Part shown: positions 19,073 through 27,410 of the stretch, piece by piece
Numbering within the stretch: position 1 is the first letter of the stretch
How the letters are laid out: every line of letters starts with the position of its first letter
Assembly: GCA_963819115.1 (NCBI GenBank)
Contig: CAWFUR010000011.1
Coordinates: 868,001-932,000 of the forward strand
Source of the DNA: JACVRW01 sp963819115
GTDB taxonomy: Bacteria > Actinomycetota > Thermoleophilia > Solirubrobacterales > Thermoleophilaceae
DNA length: 64,000 nt
Direction: 5' to 3'
The notes under the pieces: model-generated
The model's database searches: none
Told to the model about the DNA's origin: nothing
The model's input: the letters and a program-made list of their open reading frames with translations, nothing else
Translations under genes and position numbers: made by a program

Positions 19073-21265
19073 TTAACCGTGCAGGCGGAGCACGCCGCGG
19101 CCGCAGCGTGCTCCCCCGGCGGCGACCGTGGCCGAGGACCCGGCCCCGCGCCCGGCCGAGCTCACGCGCACCGAATAGCACCCCGGTGCGACCCGCCAGC
19201 GGTGGCGCGCGGTGTCCCAGTAGGAGAGGGCGCGGGAGTCGAGCGCGAAGCTCACCTTCGCCCGGCGGCCGGGATGCAGAGTCAGCTTCTGGAAGCCCTT
19301 CAGCTGGCGCGGCGGCTGCACGCGCCCGGGGGCCGCGGGGAGCCCGAGGTAGATCTGGGGCACGGCCACGCCCGTGCGCCGACCGGTGTTCCGCACGGTG
19401 AGCGACACCCGCAGGCCGAGCCCGTGGCCGGCGGGCTTCACCTGGAGACGGCCGTGCTCGAAGCGGGTGTAGGAGAGGCCGAACCCGAAGGGGTATGCGG
19501 GGCGGATGCGGCGGGCGTCGTACCAGCGGTAGCCCACGAGCACCCCCTCGCTGTAGGCCACGGTCCCGTCCACGCCCGGGTAGCGGCGCGGGTCGCCGGC
19601 GGTGGACAGGTCCGCGGCGCGATTCGGGAAGGTGGCCGGGAGGCGACCGCCGGGATCCACGTCTCCGAAGAGCACGCGGGCCACGGCCGAGCCGCCCGCG
19701 GCGCCCGGGTACCAGGCCTCAACGATGCCCTCCACCCTGTCGCGCCAGGGCGTGAGCACCGGGCCGCCGGTCTGAAGCACCACGATGGTGCGCGGGTTGG
19801 CCTTGGCCACGCGTGCGACCAGGGCGTCTCGGGAGAGCGAATCGGTGGCGCCGCAGTCGAGCCCGAGGCAGGGCTTGTCCACCCCCTCGGCGGCGGTGTC
19901 GGACACGACCACCACGGCGGCGTCCGCGCCTCGCGCCGTCTGCTCGGCCTTGGCCAGGTCGGTGCCCGGGTCGTAGCGGACCTTCACTCCGCTGCCGGCG
20001 CGCGCGGTGATGGCCTGGCGCACGCTCACGAACGAGTATGGGCGAACGTCGGAGGAGCCGCCGCCGTTGCGGTAGCCGTCGCCGTCGGACCCGATCACGG
20101 CGAGCGAGCGCAGCCGCTTCGCGTTGAGCGGCAGTGCGCGATGCCGGTTCTTCAGCAGGGTGATACCTCCCTCCTCGATCCGGCGGGCGGCGGCCAGGTG
20201 GCCCGCCTTGTCGACCCTCGAGTCGTCATCCACGTAGGCGGCGCGGTCGAAGTAGCCGTAGGCGAACAGCGTGCGCATCAGGTTCCCCACGGCGTGGTCC
20301 ACGGCCGCCTGGGTGGTGCGCCCGGCGGCCAGCGCGGCGGTCACGTTGGCCGGCGTCAGGTTCTCCCCGCCGTCGGCGTCGATGAAGGGCCAGGGCTCGA
20401 AGTCGAGTCCCGCGGCGAGTCCGGTGCCCACCGTCTTGGAGGCCGCGTAGTCGGCGAGCACGAATCCGCGGAAGCCCCAGTCGTGGCGAAGGATGCCGTC
20501 CAGCAGGGGCTTGTTGGCGCAGGCGTGCGCACCGTTCAGCTTGTTGTAGGAGCACATCACCGAGCCCACGTGGGCGTCCTTCACGGCCACCTCGAACTGG
20601 GGGAGGTAGATCTCACGCAGCGTGCGCTCGTCCACCCGCGCGTTCACGCTGAGGCGGTTCCCGGTCACGCTGCCGTCGGCCTGCTTGGCGCCCTCCTGGT
20701 TGTTGGCCGCGAAGTGCTTGACGTTCGCGATCACGCCCTGCCCCTGGGCTCCCTTGATCCATTCCACGCCCAGGCGGCCGGTGAGGAAGGGGTCCTCGCC
20801 GAAGCTCTCGAAGACCCTGCCCCAGAGCGGCGTGCGCAGGATGTTCACCGTGGGGGCGTACACCACGTCGTTGCCCTTCAGGCGCGCCTCGTTGCCCACC
20901 ACCGCGCCGTCGAGGCGGGCGAGCGAGCGGTCGAAGCTCGCGGCGAGGGCCATCGTGGCGGGCAGGGCGGTGCTCGGCCCCTGCCTGACGCCGACGGGCC
21001 CGTCGGTGAGGTAGAGCGGCGGCACGTCGAGCCGCGGCACGCCGAAGGCCGCGCCGGTGTGACCGCCCGGGTCGCCCGTGACTCCCGTGGCCACGTCGCC
21101 GGCCAGGAGGGAGATCCGCTCCGCGGGGGTGAGGGCGGACACGAGCAGCTGGGCGCGGCGTTCGGGCGACAGCGAGGTGTCGCACCAGGGGTGGGAGCCG
21201 CAGCGGCCCGCCGCGCTCGCGCCCGGCGCGGCAGCGAGAGCGCCGATCGCCAAGGTCGTGCACAC
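19073..21265 (-). CDS. Glycoside hydrolase family 3, secreted beta-glucosidase-like
   Basis: 730 residues. A signal-peptide core (ALAAAPGASA) is followed by the GH3 barrel with LTDGPVGVR, KHFAANNQE and the nucleophile region GFVLADYAASKT, the second alpha/beta-sandwich domain (GGGSSDV, ATFP), and a C-terminal fibronectin-III-like domain (YPFGFGLSYTRFEH). It should release terminal beta-glucose or related sugars outside the cell. The GTG at 21265 is the first standard start but cuts the signal peptide short: the frame continues upstream (TIGRLAIAV) to an AGGGGAG site (21299-21293), so a rare start such as ACG or ATC near 21287-21289 is possible. Confidence 0.85.
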   Translation of the reverse strand: MCTTLAIGALAAAPGASAAGRCGSHPWCDTSLSPERRAQLLVSALTPAERISLLAGDVATGVTGDPGGHTGAAFGVPRLDVPPLYLTDGPVGVRQGPSTALPATMALAASFDRSLARLDGAVVGNEARLKGNDVVYAPTVNILRTPLWGRVFESFGEDPFLTGRLGVEWIKGAQGQGVIANVKHFAANNQEGAKQADGSVTGNRLSVNARVDERTLREIYLPQFEVAVKDAHVGSVMCSYNKLNGAHACANKPLLDGILRHDWGFRGFVLADYAASKTVGTGLAAGLDFEPWPFIDADGGENLTPANVTAALAAGRTTQAAVDHAVGNLMRTLFAYGYFDRAAYVDDDSRVDKAGHLAAARRIEEGGITLLKNRHRALPLNAKRLRSLAVIGSDGDGYRNGGGSSDVRPYSFVSVRQAITARAGSGVKVRYDPGTDLAKAEQTARGADAAVVVVSDTAAEGVDKPCLGLDCGATDSLSRDALVARVAKANPRTIVVLQTGGPVLTPWRDRVEGIVEAWYPGAAGGSAVARVLFGDVDPGGRLPATFPNRAADLSTAGDPRRYPGVDGTVAYSEGVLVGYRWYDARRIRPAYPFGFGLSYTRFEHGRLQVKPAGHGLGLRVSLTVRNTGRRTGVAVPQIYLGLPAAPGRVQPPRQLKGFQKLTLHPGRRAKVSFALDSRALSYWDTARHRWRVAPGCYSVRVSSAGRGAGSSATVAAGGARCGRGVLRLHG

Positions 21266-21325
21266 CGCTATGGCCAGTCGTCCGATCGTTCTCTCCCCTG
21301 CGCGGATCTTAAGCGTGCGGGCAAG

Positions 21326-21354
21326 TCTCAGCCCGCTCTCAGGTTTCTCCCAGG
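21326..21354 (+). promoter_or_regulatory. Three TCTCAGG-type direct repeats with 11-bp period (response-regulator site)
   Basis: TCTCAG (21326-21331), TCTCAGG (21337-21343) and TCCCAGG (21348-21354) are spaced exactly 11 bp apart, the helical period of OmpR-family binding sites, and lie directly before an OmpR-type regulator gene. A possible -10 (GACAAT, 21363-21368) puts the repeats over the -35 region. Autoregulation is inferred; the divergent GH3 gene could share control. Confidence 0.6.
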
Positions 21355-21377
21355 TTCATGAGGACAATGGTTGGTGC

Positions 21378-22079
21378 ATGGCGGCCAGCGACACCACCTC
21401 CCACCGCGTGCTCGTGGTGGACGACGAGCCGAACATCGTGGACGTCGTGGCCATGGCGCTTCGGTTCCAGGGCTTCGAGGTGGCCTCCGCGGCCAGCGGC
21501 AAGGAGGCGCTCTCGGCCGTGGAGAGCTTCCGGCCCGAGGTGATGATCCTGGACGTGATGCTGCCCGACATGGAGGGCTTCGAGGTGGCCGAGCGGCTCG
21601 GGGCGGAGCGGGGCCACGTGCCGATCCTCTTCCTCACCGCGCGCGACGCGAGCGAGGACAAGCTGCGGGGCCTCACCACCGGCGGCGACGACTACATGAC
21701 CAAGCCCTTCAGCCTGGAGGAGCTGGTGGCCCGCATCCGCAACATCCTGCGCCGGACGGGCAATGGATCGGATTCCAGCCGGCTGGTGTTCGAGGACCTC
21801 CAGCTGGACGAGGACACCCGCGAGGTGACTCGGGCGAACGAGCCGGTGGAGCTCACGGCCACCGAGTACCGGCTGCTCCGCTACCTGATGCTGAACCCGA
21901 GGCGCGTGCTCACGCGCGGCCAGATCCTCGACCATGTGTGGGACTACGACTTCGGGGGCGACGCCCGGGTGCTGGAGACCTACATCAGCTACCTGCGCAA
22001 GAAGCTCGACCGCCACGGGCCGACGCTCATCCACACCTCGCGCGGAGTGGGATACGCGCTGCGCCCGCCGAAGCGCTGA
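21378..22079 (+). CDS. OmpR/PhoB-family response regulator
   Basis: 233 residues. Receiver domain with the acidic pair DDE (15-17), phospho-acceptor D59 in MILDVMLPD, Thr in LFLTARD and Lys in MTKPF; then a winged-helix DNA-binding domain (ELTATEYRLLRYLMLNPRRVLTRG ending in a GVGYAL wing). It is followed 3 bp later by its sensor kinase. The start ATG sits just after a possible -10, again suggesting a very short leader. The 11-bp-period repeats upstream are its likely target. Confidence 0.93.
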   Translation: MAASDTTSHRVLVVDDEPNIVDVVAMALRFQGFEVASAASGKEALSAVESFRPEVMILDVMLPDMEGFEVAERLGAERGHVPILFLTARDASEDKLRGLTTGGDDYMTKPFSLEELVARIRNILRRTGNGSDSSRLVFEDLQLDEDTREVTRANEPVELTATEYRLLRYLMLNPRRVLTRGQILDHVWDYDFGGDARVLETYISYLRKKLDRHGPTLIHTSRGVGYALRPPKR

Positions 22080-22082
22080 ACC

Positions 22083-23564
22083 GTGTCACTCCGCGCGCGC
22101 CTGATCGCGACGCTCCTCATCCTGTCCGCCGTCGGGCTGCTCGCGCTGGCCGCGACCACCTACTTCTCGCAGCGCTCGTTCGAGGAGAAGCGCGTGGACG
22201 ACCAGACGAGCGCGGCCGCCCCCGCGGTGAGCCGGGCGCTCGATCTCGAGACCGGCCAGGACCTCGACGGCGATGCGCGCGGCGAGCTCGACGAAAGGCC
22301 TGGGCCCGGACATGGCCCGGGCGGACCCGACCCCGCGGAAACGAACCTCCCGCCGGGCACATACGCCCAGCGCCGTGCCGCGGACGGGCACGTGCTCGGC
22401 TCCGTCACGCCGTTCTCGGATCAGACCAACCTGCCCAAGCCGGACCTTTCGAGCCAGGTCCCGGTGGGCCGGCCGTTCACCGTGGGCGCGAAGGGCGGCA
22501 GCGACCTGAAGTACCGCGTGCGGGCCACGCCCGGCCCCGCCCACACGCTCACGATCGTGGCCATCCCGCTCCAGGGCGTGGAGGACGCGCTGCACCGGCT
22601 GTTGCTGGTGGAGGGACTGGTGATCGCCGGGGTGCTCGCGCTGCTCGCGCTTCTGTCCTTCGTCCTCGTGAGGGCGGGGCTGCGACCGCTCGAGCGCATC
22701 GGCCACACCGCGGATGCCATCGCGGCGGGTGAGCTCTCCCACCGGGTCGAGACCGCCAACGAGCGCACCGAGGTCGGGCGCCTGGGGCTGGCGCTGAACT
22801 CGATGCTCGACCGGCTGGACGACGCCTTCAGCCAGCGCGAGGCCACAGAGGGGCGGCTGCGGCGATTCCTCGCGGACGTGTCGCACGAGCTGCGAACGCC
22901 GCTCGCCTCGATCCGCGGGTACGCGGAGCTGTTCCGCATCGGGGCCGCGCGGAAGCCGGCGGACACGGAGAAGGCGATGTCGCGGATCGAGGAGGAGTCG
23001 GCGCGCATGGGGGTGCTCGTGGACGACCTGCTGACGCTCGCGCGCCTGGGCGAGGTGCACGACCGGCCCAGCGAGGCCGTGGACGTGAGCGCACTGGCCT
23101 CGGACGCCGCGGCGGACGCCCGCGCCACCGACCCGGGCCGCGAGATCGCCGCCCAGAACCAGGGCGAGGCCATCGTGCTCGGCGACCCCCACCAGCTCCG
23201 CCAGGTGCTGGCCAACCTCATGCGAAACGCGCTCGTGCACACGCCGCCGGGCACGGCCGTGGAGGTGGCCACGCGCCGCAACGGGGACGGCGTGGTGGAG
23301 ATCGAGGTGCGAGACCACGGGTCGGGGCTGCCGCCGGGTGAGGATCCGCGCCTCCTGTTCGAGCGCTTCTCGCGCTCCGAGCCGGGCCGCGGGCGCGGCC
23401 GCGCCGGCGCCGGTCTCGGGCTGGCCATCGTGGCCGGGATCGTGGATGCGCACGGTGGCACCGTGGGCGCCGCGAACGCGGCCGGTGGCGGGGCCGTGTT
23501 CACGGTTCGGCTGCCGCTGGCCGGGGAGCGCTCCGGGCTTGACGCTCGGCCGGCCGGCGCGTAG
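22083..23564 (+). CDS. Sensor histidine kinase
   Basis: 493 residues with GTG start. Two membrane helices (about 8-28 and 173-197) enclose an extracellular domain of ~145 residues that contains a Gly/Pro/Asp-rich segment (GPGHGPGGPDP). A HAMP linker follows, then the H box SHELRTPLASIRGY (H268), N box (LRQVLANLMRNALVHTP), and G boxes (DHGSGLPPG, GAGLGLAIV). The signal is unknown. It is the partner of the response regulator just upstream, and its 3' end contains the promoter of the following gene. Confidence 0.93.
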   Translation: MSLRARLIATLLILSAVGLLALAATTYFSQRSFEEKRVDDQTSAAAPAVSRALDLETGQDLDGDARGELDERPGPGHGPGGPDPAETNLPPGTYAQRRAADGHVLGSVTPFSDQTNLPKPDLSSQVPVGRPFTVGAKGGSDLKYRVRATPGPAHTLTIVAIPLQGVEDALHRLLLVEGLVIAGVLALLALLSFVLVRAGLRPLERIGHTADAIAAGELSHRVETANERTEVGRLGLALNSMLDRLDDAFSQREATEGRLRRFLADVSHELRTPLASIRGYAELFRIGAARKPADTEKAMSRIEEESARMGVLVDDLLTLARLGEVHDRPSEAVDVSALASDAAADARATDPGREIAAQNQGEAIVLGDPHQLRQVLANLMRNALVHTPPGTAVEVATRRNGDGVVEIEVRDHGSGLPPGEDPRLLFERFSRSEPGRGRGRAGAGLGLAIVAGIVDAHGGTVGAANAAGGGAVFTVRLPLAGERSGLDARPAGA

Positions 23565-23567
23565 CTT
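23539..23567 (+). promoter_or_regulatory. Strong sigma70-like promoter inside the kinase 3' end
   Basis: TTGACG (23539-23544), 17-nt spacer, TAGCTT (23562-23567). The next ATG is at 23579, so the leader would be about 5 nt. It gives the four-gene set at 23579-26983 its own promoter apart from the two-component operon. Confidence 0.6.
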
Positions 23568-23578
23568 CGGCCGACCCC

Positions 23579-24376
23579 ATGCCGATCGGTAAGGACGGGC
23601 CGGCCGTCAGCCACATCAGTCAGGCCTATCCCGACAGGGTCGAGGTGCGCGGACGCGACCTCTGCGGGGACCTGATGGGCAGGTTGAGCTTCACGGAGTA
23701 CTTCCACCTGCTGCTCACCGGCGACGAGCCCACGGAGGACCAGCGCCACTTCCTCGACCTGCTGCTGGTGGCCATCGCCGAGCACGGAATGATGCCCACC
23801 AACGTGGCCGCGCGGATGACCCTGGCCGCCGACCCCGGGTCGCTCCAGGGGGCCGTGGCTGCCGGCATCCTCGGCTGTGGTCCCGTGATCCTGGGCACCT
23901 CCGAGGCCTGCGCCGTGCTGCTCGAGGAGGCGCAGGAGACCGTCGCGGCCGGCGGCGACCCGGTTGCCGTGGCCGGCGATGTGGCGCGAGCGGTCCACGA
24001 CTCCGGGGCGCGGCTGCCGGGCTTCGGCCATCCAGTTCACCGGCCGCTCGACCCGCGCGCGGAGCGGATCCTCGAGCTCGCCGACGCTCGGGGCGTGAGC
24101 GGACCCCACGTACTGCTCGCCGGCCACCTTCGCGACGCCGCGGCCGTGGCGTGGGGCAGGCCGCTGACCATGAACGCGTCGATGCCGATCGCCGCGGTGA
24201 TGCTGGACCTCGGCTTCCCGCCGGCCACGGTGAAGGCGGTCCCCATCCTCGCGCGCACCGCCGGCCTGCTCGCCCACCTCGCCGAGGAGCGCGACCAGCC
24301 GATCGGGTTCCTGATGGCGGGGCGCGCTGAGGAGGCGGTGGAGTACGTGCCTCCGCCGGAGGACGGGCCGAGCTGA
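23579..24376 (+). CDS. Citrate-synthase-fold protein, citryl-CoA-lyase-like
   Basis: 265 residues, far shorter than true citrate synthase (about 370-430) and typical of the short citryl-CoA lyase branch. Catalytic His residues are visible in AEHGMMPT (H69) and PGFGHPVH (H151), with the following DPRA acid (D158). The expected chemistry is C-C cleavage or formation between an acyl-CoA and a keto acid. The next gene encodes an acyl-CoA ligase-like enzyme 14 bp away, so ligase plus lyase could activate and split an organic acid. The real substrate need not be citrate. Confidence 0.75.
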   Translation: MPIGKDGPAVSHISQAYPDRVEVRGRDLCGDLMGRLSFTEYFHLLLTGDEPTEDQRHFLDLLLVAIAEHGMMPTNVAARMTLAADPGSLQGAVAAGILGCGPVILGTSEACAVLLEEAQETVAAGGDPVAVAGDVARAVHDSGARLPGFGHPVHRPLDPRAERILELADARGVSGPHVLLAGHLRDAAAVAWGRPLTMNASMPIAAVMLDLGFPPATVKAVPILARTAGLLAHLAEERDQPIGFLMAGRAEEAVEYVPPPEDGPS

Positions 24377-24390
24377 TCCTAGAGCCGGAC

Positions 24391-25677
24391 GTGGAGACCC
24401 GTCCCTGGGCAGAGCAGCTCGAGCTGGACGACGCGAGCTACAGGAGCCAGCTCGAGTATCTGTACGAGCGCTCGGCGTTCTACCGGGAGAAGCTCGCCGC
24501 GGCCGGGGTCGCCTCGGCCGGCGCTGCGGGCGGCCTGGGGGAGATCGCGCAGCTGCCGGTCACCGAGAAGCGAGAGATCCGGGAGTCATGCACGCCGGAG
24601 AACCCGATCGGCGCGCACCTGTGCGTGGCCGCGCCCGAGATCGTCCGGACCTACTCGACGAGCGGCACCACGGGCACGCCGAGCTACATCCCGCTGACCG
24701 CCGGGGACCTGGACAACTGGGTCACGGGATCGGCACGGAGCTACGCGGCATCCGGCGTGGAGGCCGGCCAGCGGCTGGTGAGCACCTACAACGCCGGGCC
24801 GTTCGCGGCGGGGGCGGCGCTGGCCTCGTTCGATCGCATCGGGCTCTCGCACATCCCGTTCGGGACGGGCAACACCGAGCGGCTGATGCGCGCCGTGGAG
24901 CTGCTCGGGCCGGAGGCGGTGGTGCTCACGCCGTCGTACGCCGCGCATCTCGTGGAGTGGGCGGCTGAGCGCGGCGTCGATCTCCGCGGGTCGAGCGTGA
25001 AGCGCGTGCTGGTGGCGGGGGAGCCGGGCGGCGGCGAGCCGGCCTTCCGCCAGATGCTGGAGGAGGGCTGGGGTGCGCGGGTGACCGAGGCGATGGGAAT
25101 CGGGGACATCGGCGTGTCGCTCTGGGGCGAGTGCGAGGAGCAGGACGGCATGCACCTTGGCGCGCGCGGGTTCGTGCATCCCGAGCTGATCGACCCGGCT
25201 TCGGGCGCCGCTCTCGAGATGGAGGACGGCGCCTCGGGCGAGCTGGTGCTGACCCACCTGCGGCATCGCGCTGCGCCGCTGCTGCGGTTCCGCACGCGCG
25301 ATCACGTTGAGGTGCGGTCGGGCCCGTGCGCCTGCGGGCGCACCGGTCCGCGCGTGCGCTGCATCGGCCGCACCGACGACATGCTCATCGTCCGCGGCGT
25401 GAACGTCTTCCCCTCTGCGGTGCGGGAGGTGGTGAGCGCGTTCGCGCCCGACGTGAGCGGTCACGTGCTGGTCAGGCCCGGCGCGGCGGGGGTGAAGCAG
25501 GAGCCGCCCCTCCCGGTGGACGTGGAGCTGGCCCAGGGCCGGGCGCCCGATGGCGCGCTCGCCGACTCGATCCGCGAGAGACTTCGCAGCGTGCTCGTGG
25601 TCCAGACGCGCGTGGAGCTCGTGCCGTGGGGGAGCCTCGAGCGAAGCGAGTACAAGTCAAAGCTCGTAGAGCGCTAG
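24391..25677 (+). CDS. Phenylacetate-CoA ligase (PaaK)-family AMP-forming enzyme
   Basis: 428 residues with GTG start. ANL-superfamily motifs: P-loop TYSTSGTTGTPSYIP (about 90-104), an aromatic-pocket region EAMGIGDIG in place of the usual EhyGsTE motif, the hinge RTDDMLIVRGVNVFP, and a C-terminal lysine in EYKSK. A Cys cluster (CACGRTGPRVRC) typical of PaaK-type enzymes precedes the hinge. It probably converts a carboxylic acid to its CoA ester with ATP. The substrate is unknown; no ring-degradation genes lie nearby. Confidence 0.85.
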   Translation: METRPWAEQLELDDASYRSQLEYLYERSAFYREKLAAAGVASAGAAGGLGEIAQLPVTEKREIRESCTPENPIGAHLCVAAPEIVRTYSTSGTTGTPSYIPLTAGDLDNWVTGSARSYAASGVEAGQRLVSTYNAGPFAAGAALASFDRIGLSHIPFGTGNTERLMRAVELLGPEAVVLTPSYAAHLVEWAAERGVDLRGSSVKRVLVAGEPGGGEPAFRQMLEEGWGARVTEAMGIGDIGVSLWGECEEQDGMHLGARGFVHPELIDPASGAALEMEDGASGELVLTHLRHRAAPLLRFRTRDHVEVRSGPCACGRTGPRVRCIGRTDDMLIVRGVNVFPSAVREVVSAFAPDVSGHVLVRPGAAGVKQEPPLPVDVELAQGRAPDGALADSIRERLRSVLVVQTRVELVPWGSLERSEYKSKLVER

Positions 25678-25696
25678 ATCACGACAGAGGGGGCGA

Positions 25697-26278
25697 ATGC
25701 GAAAGCTTCAGAGCCAGGGCGTGCACCACATCACGATCGTCGGCGCCGGCCGCCAGACGTCGATCGACTTCTGGGAGGGCGTGCTGGGGATGCCGTTCGT
25801 CTTCGAGCAGCCGAACCTCGACAACGCGGCGGACAGCCACCTCTACTTCGATCCGGGCGACGGGCGCCTGATCACGATCTTCACCAACGAGGAGCGTGAG
25901 GCTGACCCGACCCGCACTCCCACCGACCCCGGCTGCGTGCACCATCTGGCGTTCGCGCTCTCGCAGGCGACCTTCCACCAGGCCGTGGAGCGCCTGGACG
26001 GGCGCGGGATCAAGCACAGCGGGGTGAAGGACCGCGGCTTCATGGACTCGATCTACTTCGAGGACCCGCTGGGCCTGCTGATCGAGCTGGCGTCCTATCG
26101 CTTCGAGCCGCCGCACGGGCACACCCACGCCGACGTGCTGCTCGAGGCTCACAAAATCCGGGTCGCGCGCGACGACCACAACATCGACCGGGAGCACCTC
26201 GCCGACGCGATCGAGGCGCTCGCCACGCGCTCGCGGGAGTCGCTGTCTGACGACCGCTCGCCCAAGAACCCCTACTGA
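25697..26278 (+). CDS. VOC (glyoxalase/dioxygenase-fold) protein
   Basis: 193 residues. The first ~145 residues form paired beta-alpha-beta-beta-beta modules with metal-ligand candidates: His in VHHITIV, His in CVHHLAF and Glu in LLIELASY. This is the metal geometry of ring-cleaving dioxygenases and glyoxalases. The C-terminal ~45 residues are charged and may form a helix. A clear ribosome site (GAGGGGG) lies just upstream. Third gene of the lyase/ligase/VOC/GST set; the pairing with a GST suggests handling of an aromatic or reactive metabolite. Confidence 0.8.
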   Translation: MRKLQSQGVHHITIVGAGRQTSIDFWEGVLGMPFVFEQPNLDNAADSHLYFDPGDGRLITIFTNEEREADPTRTPTDPGCVHHLAFALSQATFHQAVERLDGRGIKHSGVKDRGFMDSIYFEDPLGLLIELASYRFEPPHGHTHADVLLEAHKIRVARDDHNIDREHLADAIEALATRSRESLSDDRSPKNPY

Positions 26279-26290
26279 CGGAGGACTGGC

Positions 26291-26983
26291 ATGGCCACGA
26301 ACACCTTGAACATCCTCAAGCCGAGCGTGAACAACCTCACCGCCCGGATCTTCGTGCGGGCCGCGGGGCTCGAGTTCGAGGAGCAGGACGTGTGGGGCGC
26401 CACCACCACGCCGGAGTTCCTGAAGAAGGACCCGGCGCACCTCACGCCCATGCTCGAGGAGGACGGCCTGCCGAGGGGCACGCTCTGGGAGAGCTGCGCG
26501 ATCATGCAGTACCTCTGCAACAAGCACGACCTGGCCGATCTCTACCCGACGGACCCGGCCGAGCGGGCCATGGTGGACAGCGCGATGTTCTACCTGATCG
26601 GCACCGTCTATCCGCTGCTGGCGCGGGCCACCTATCCGGTGCTCGGCTTCCCCCAGTACCCGGGCGAGGCGGCCACCTCGGACGCCGACGAGGCGATCAA
26701 GGCACAGGCCCGGCACGACGCGGAGGCGGCGCTGGCCGAGCCGCTCGACGTGTACCGCGCCTTCTTTCTCGACGGGAGGACCTTCGTGGGCGGCGACAAG
26801 CCCTCGATCGCGGACATCCGCCTGGCCGCGTCGCTCGAGTTCCTGCGCGCGATCGACTACCCGTTCCCGGCCTGGGCCGAGGACTACATGGCCGCGATGG
26901 AGACGACCCTCGGCGACGCCTACTCGGAGCCGGCGGCGGACGTGCGCGGCTTCGTGGCCCAGGCGAAGGGGGCGAGCGCGTAG
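26291..26983 (+). CDS. Glutathione S-transferase-family protein
   Basis: 230 residues, N-terminal thioredoxin-like domain with the thiol-binding cis-proline region HLTPMLEEDG and LWESCAIMQYL, then a helical C-terminal domain with the folding motif SIADIRLAAS. GGAGG lies 6 nt before the ATG. Actinobacteria often lack glutathione and use mycothiol, so the thiol partner is uncertain. Last gene of the set; the stop is followed by a long non-coding region. Confidence 0.82.
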   Translation: MATNTLNILKPSVNNLTARIFVRAAGLEFEEQDVWGATTTPEFLKKDPAHLTPMLEEDGLPRGTLWESCAIMQYLCNKHDLADLYPTDPAERAMVDSAMFYLIGTVYPLLARATYPVLGFPQYPGEAATSDADEAIKAQARHDAEAALAEPLDVYRAFFLDGRTFVGGDKPSIADIRLAASLEFLRAIDYPFPAWAEDYMAAMETTLGDAYSEPAADVRGFVAQAKGASA

Positions 26984-27410
26984 GGGGTAGCTCGGCAGTC
27001 CTCGCGGGCCGTTGCGTTTACGGCAGGGGGTAGGCGTGCGGTTGCGCCGGGGCGGGGTGGCCCGAGTTACTAACGCATAGCGATAGTAAGTCGGCCCGCC
27101 CTGCCGCCCTGGCAACGGAGGACCACCGGAAGGTGACGTGGGCGTGACGAGGCACAGACGGCCGCCATCCGGCCGCCTCGTCGGCTGGTGGGGCGGCTAG
27201 TGCCGTCGCGCCGTGGCCACAACGTGCGCGTGCGGGTCACGCACGGCCAATGGCCTGGGGTGCGTGGCGAGTTGTGCATGCATACCGTGCAAAAGGCGCC
27301 ACACCCCCCTCGGGGCAGGCCGAGTTACTTCCGCAAGAGTTGACGGGAGCGTGACGAGGCACCGCTTCCTCACCCAGCTGCAGTAGACGGCGAACGCGGC
27401 GCGCCGCCCG
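26984..27410. other. 427-bp non-coding region with short repeats
   Basis: No credible gene is seen. Two 14-bp copies of GCGTGACGAGGCAC lie at 27142-27155 and 27349-27362, and two copies of CCGAGTTACT at 27062-27071 and 27320-27329. An inverted pair TTACTA (27067-27072) / TAGTAA (27084-27089) stands out as AT-rich. The repeats may be an old partial duplication or regulatory sites for the flanking convergent genes; I see no strong terminator. Confidence 0.5.

Noticed and set aside
23579..24376. Citrate synthase (gltA)
   Set aside because: At 265 residues it lacks the large part of the citrate synthase fold; the short lyase-like branch fits better.
27070..27279. Small minus-strand frame in the 27-kb gap
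   Set aside because: No ribosome site, no family features, and it covers the short repeats; treated as non-coding.
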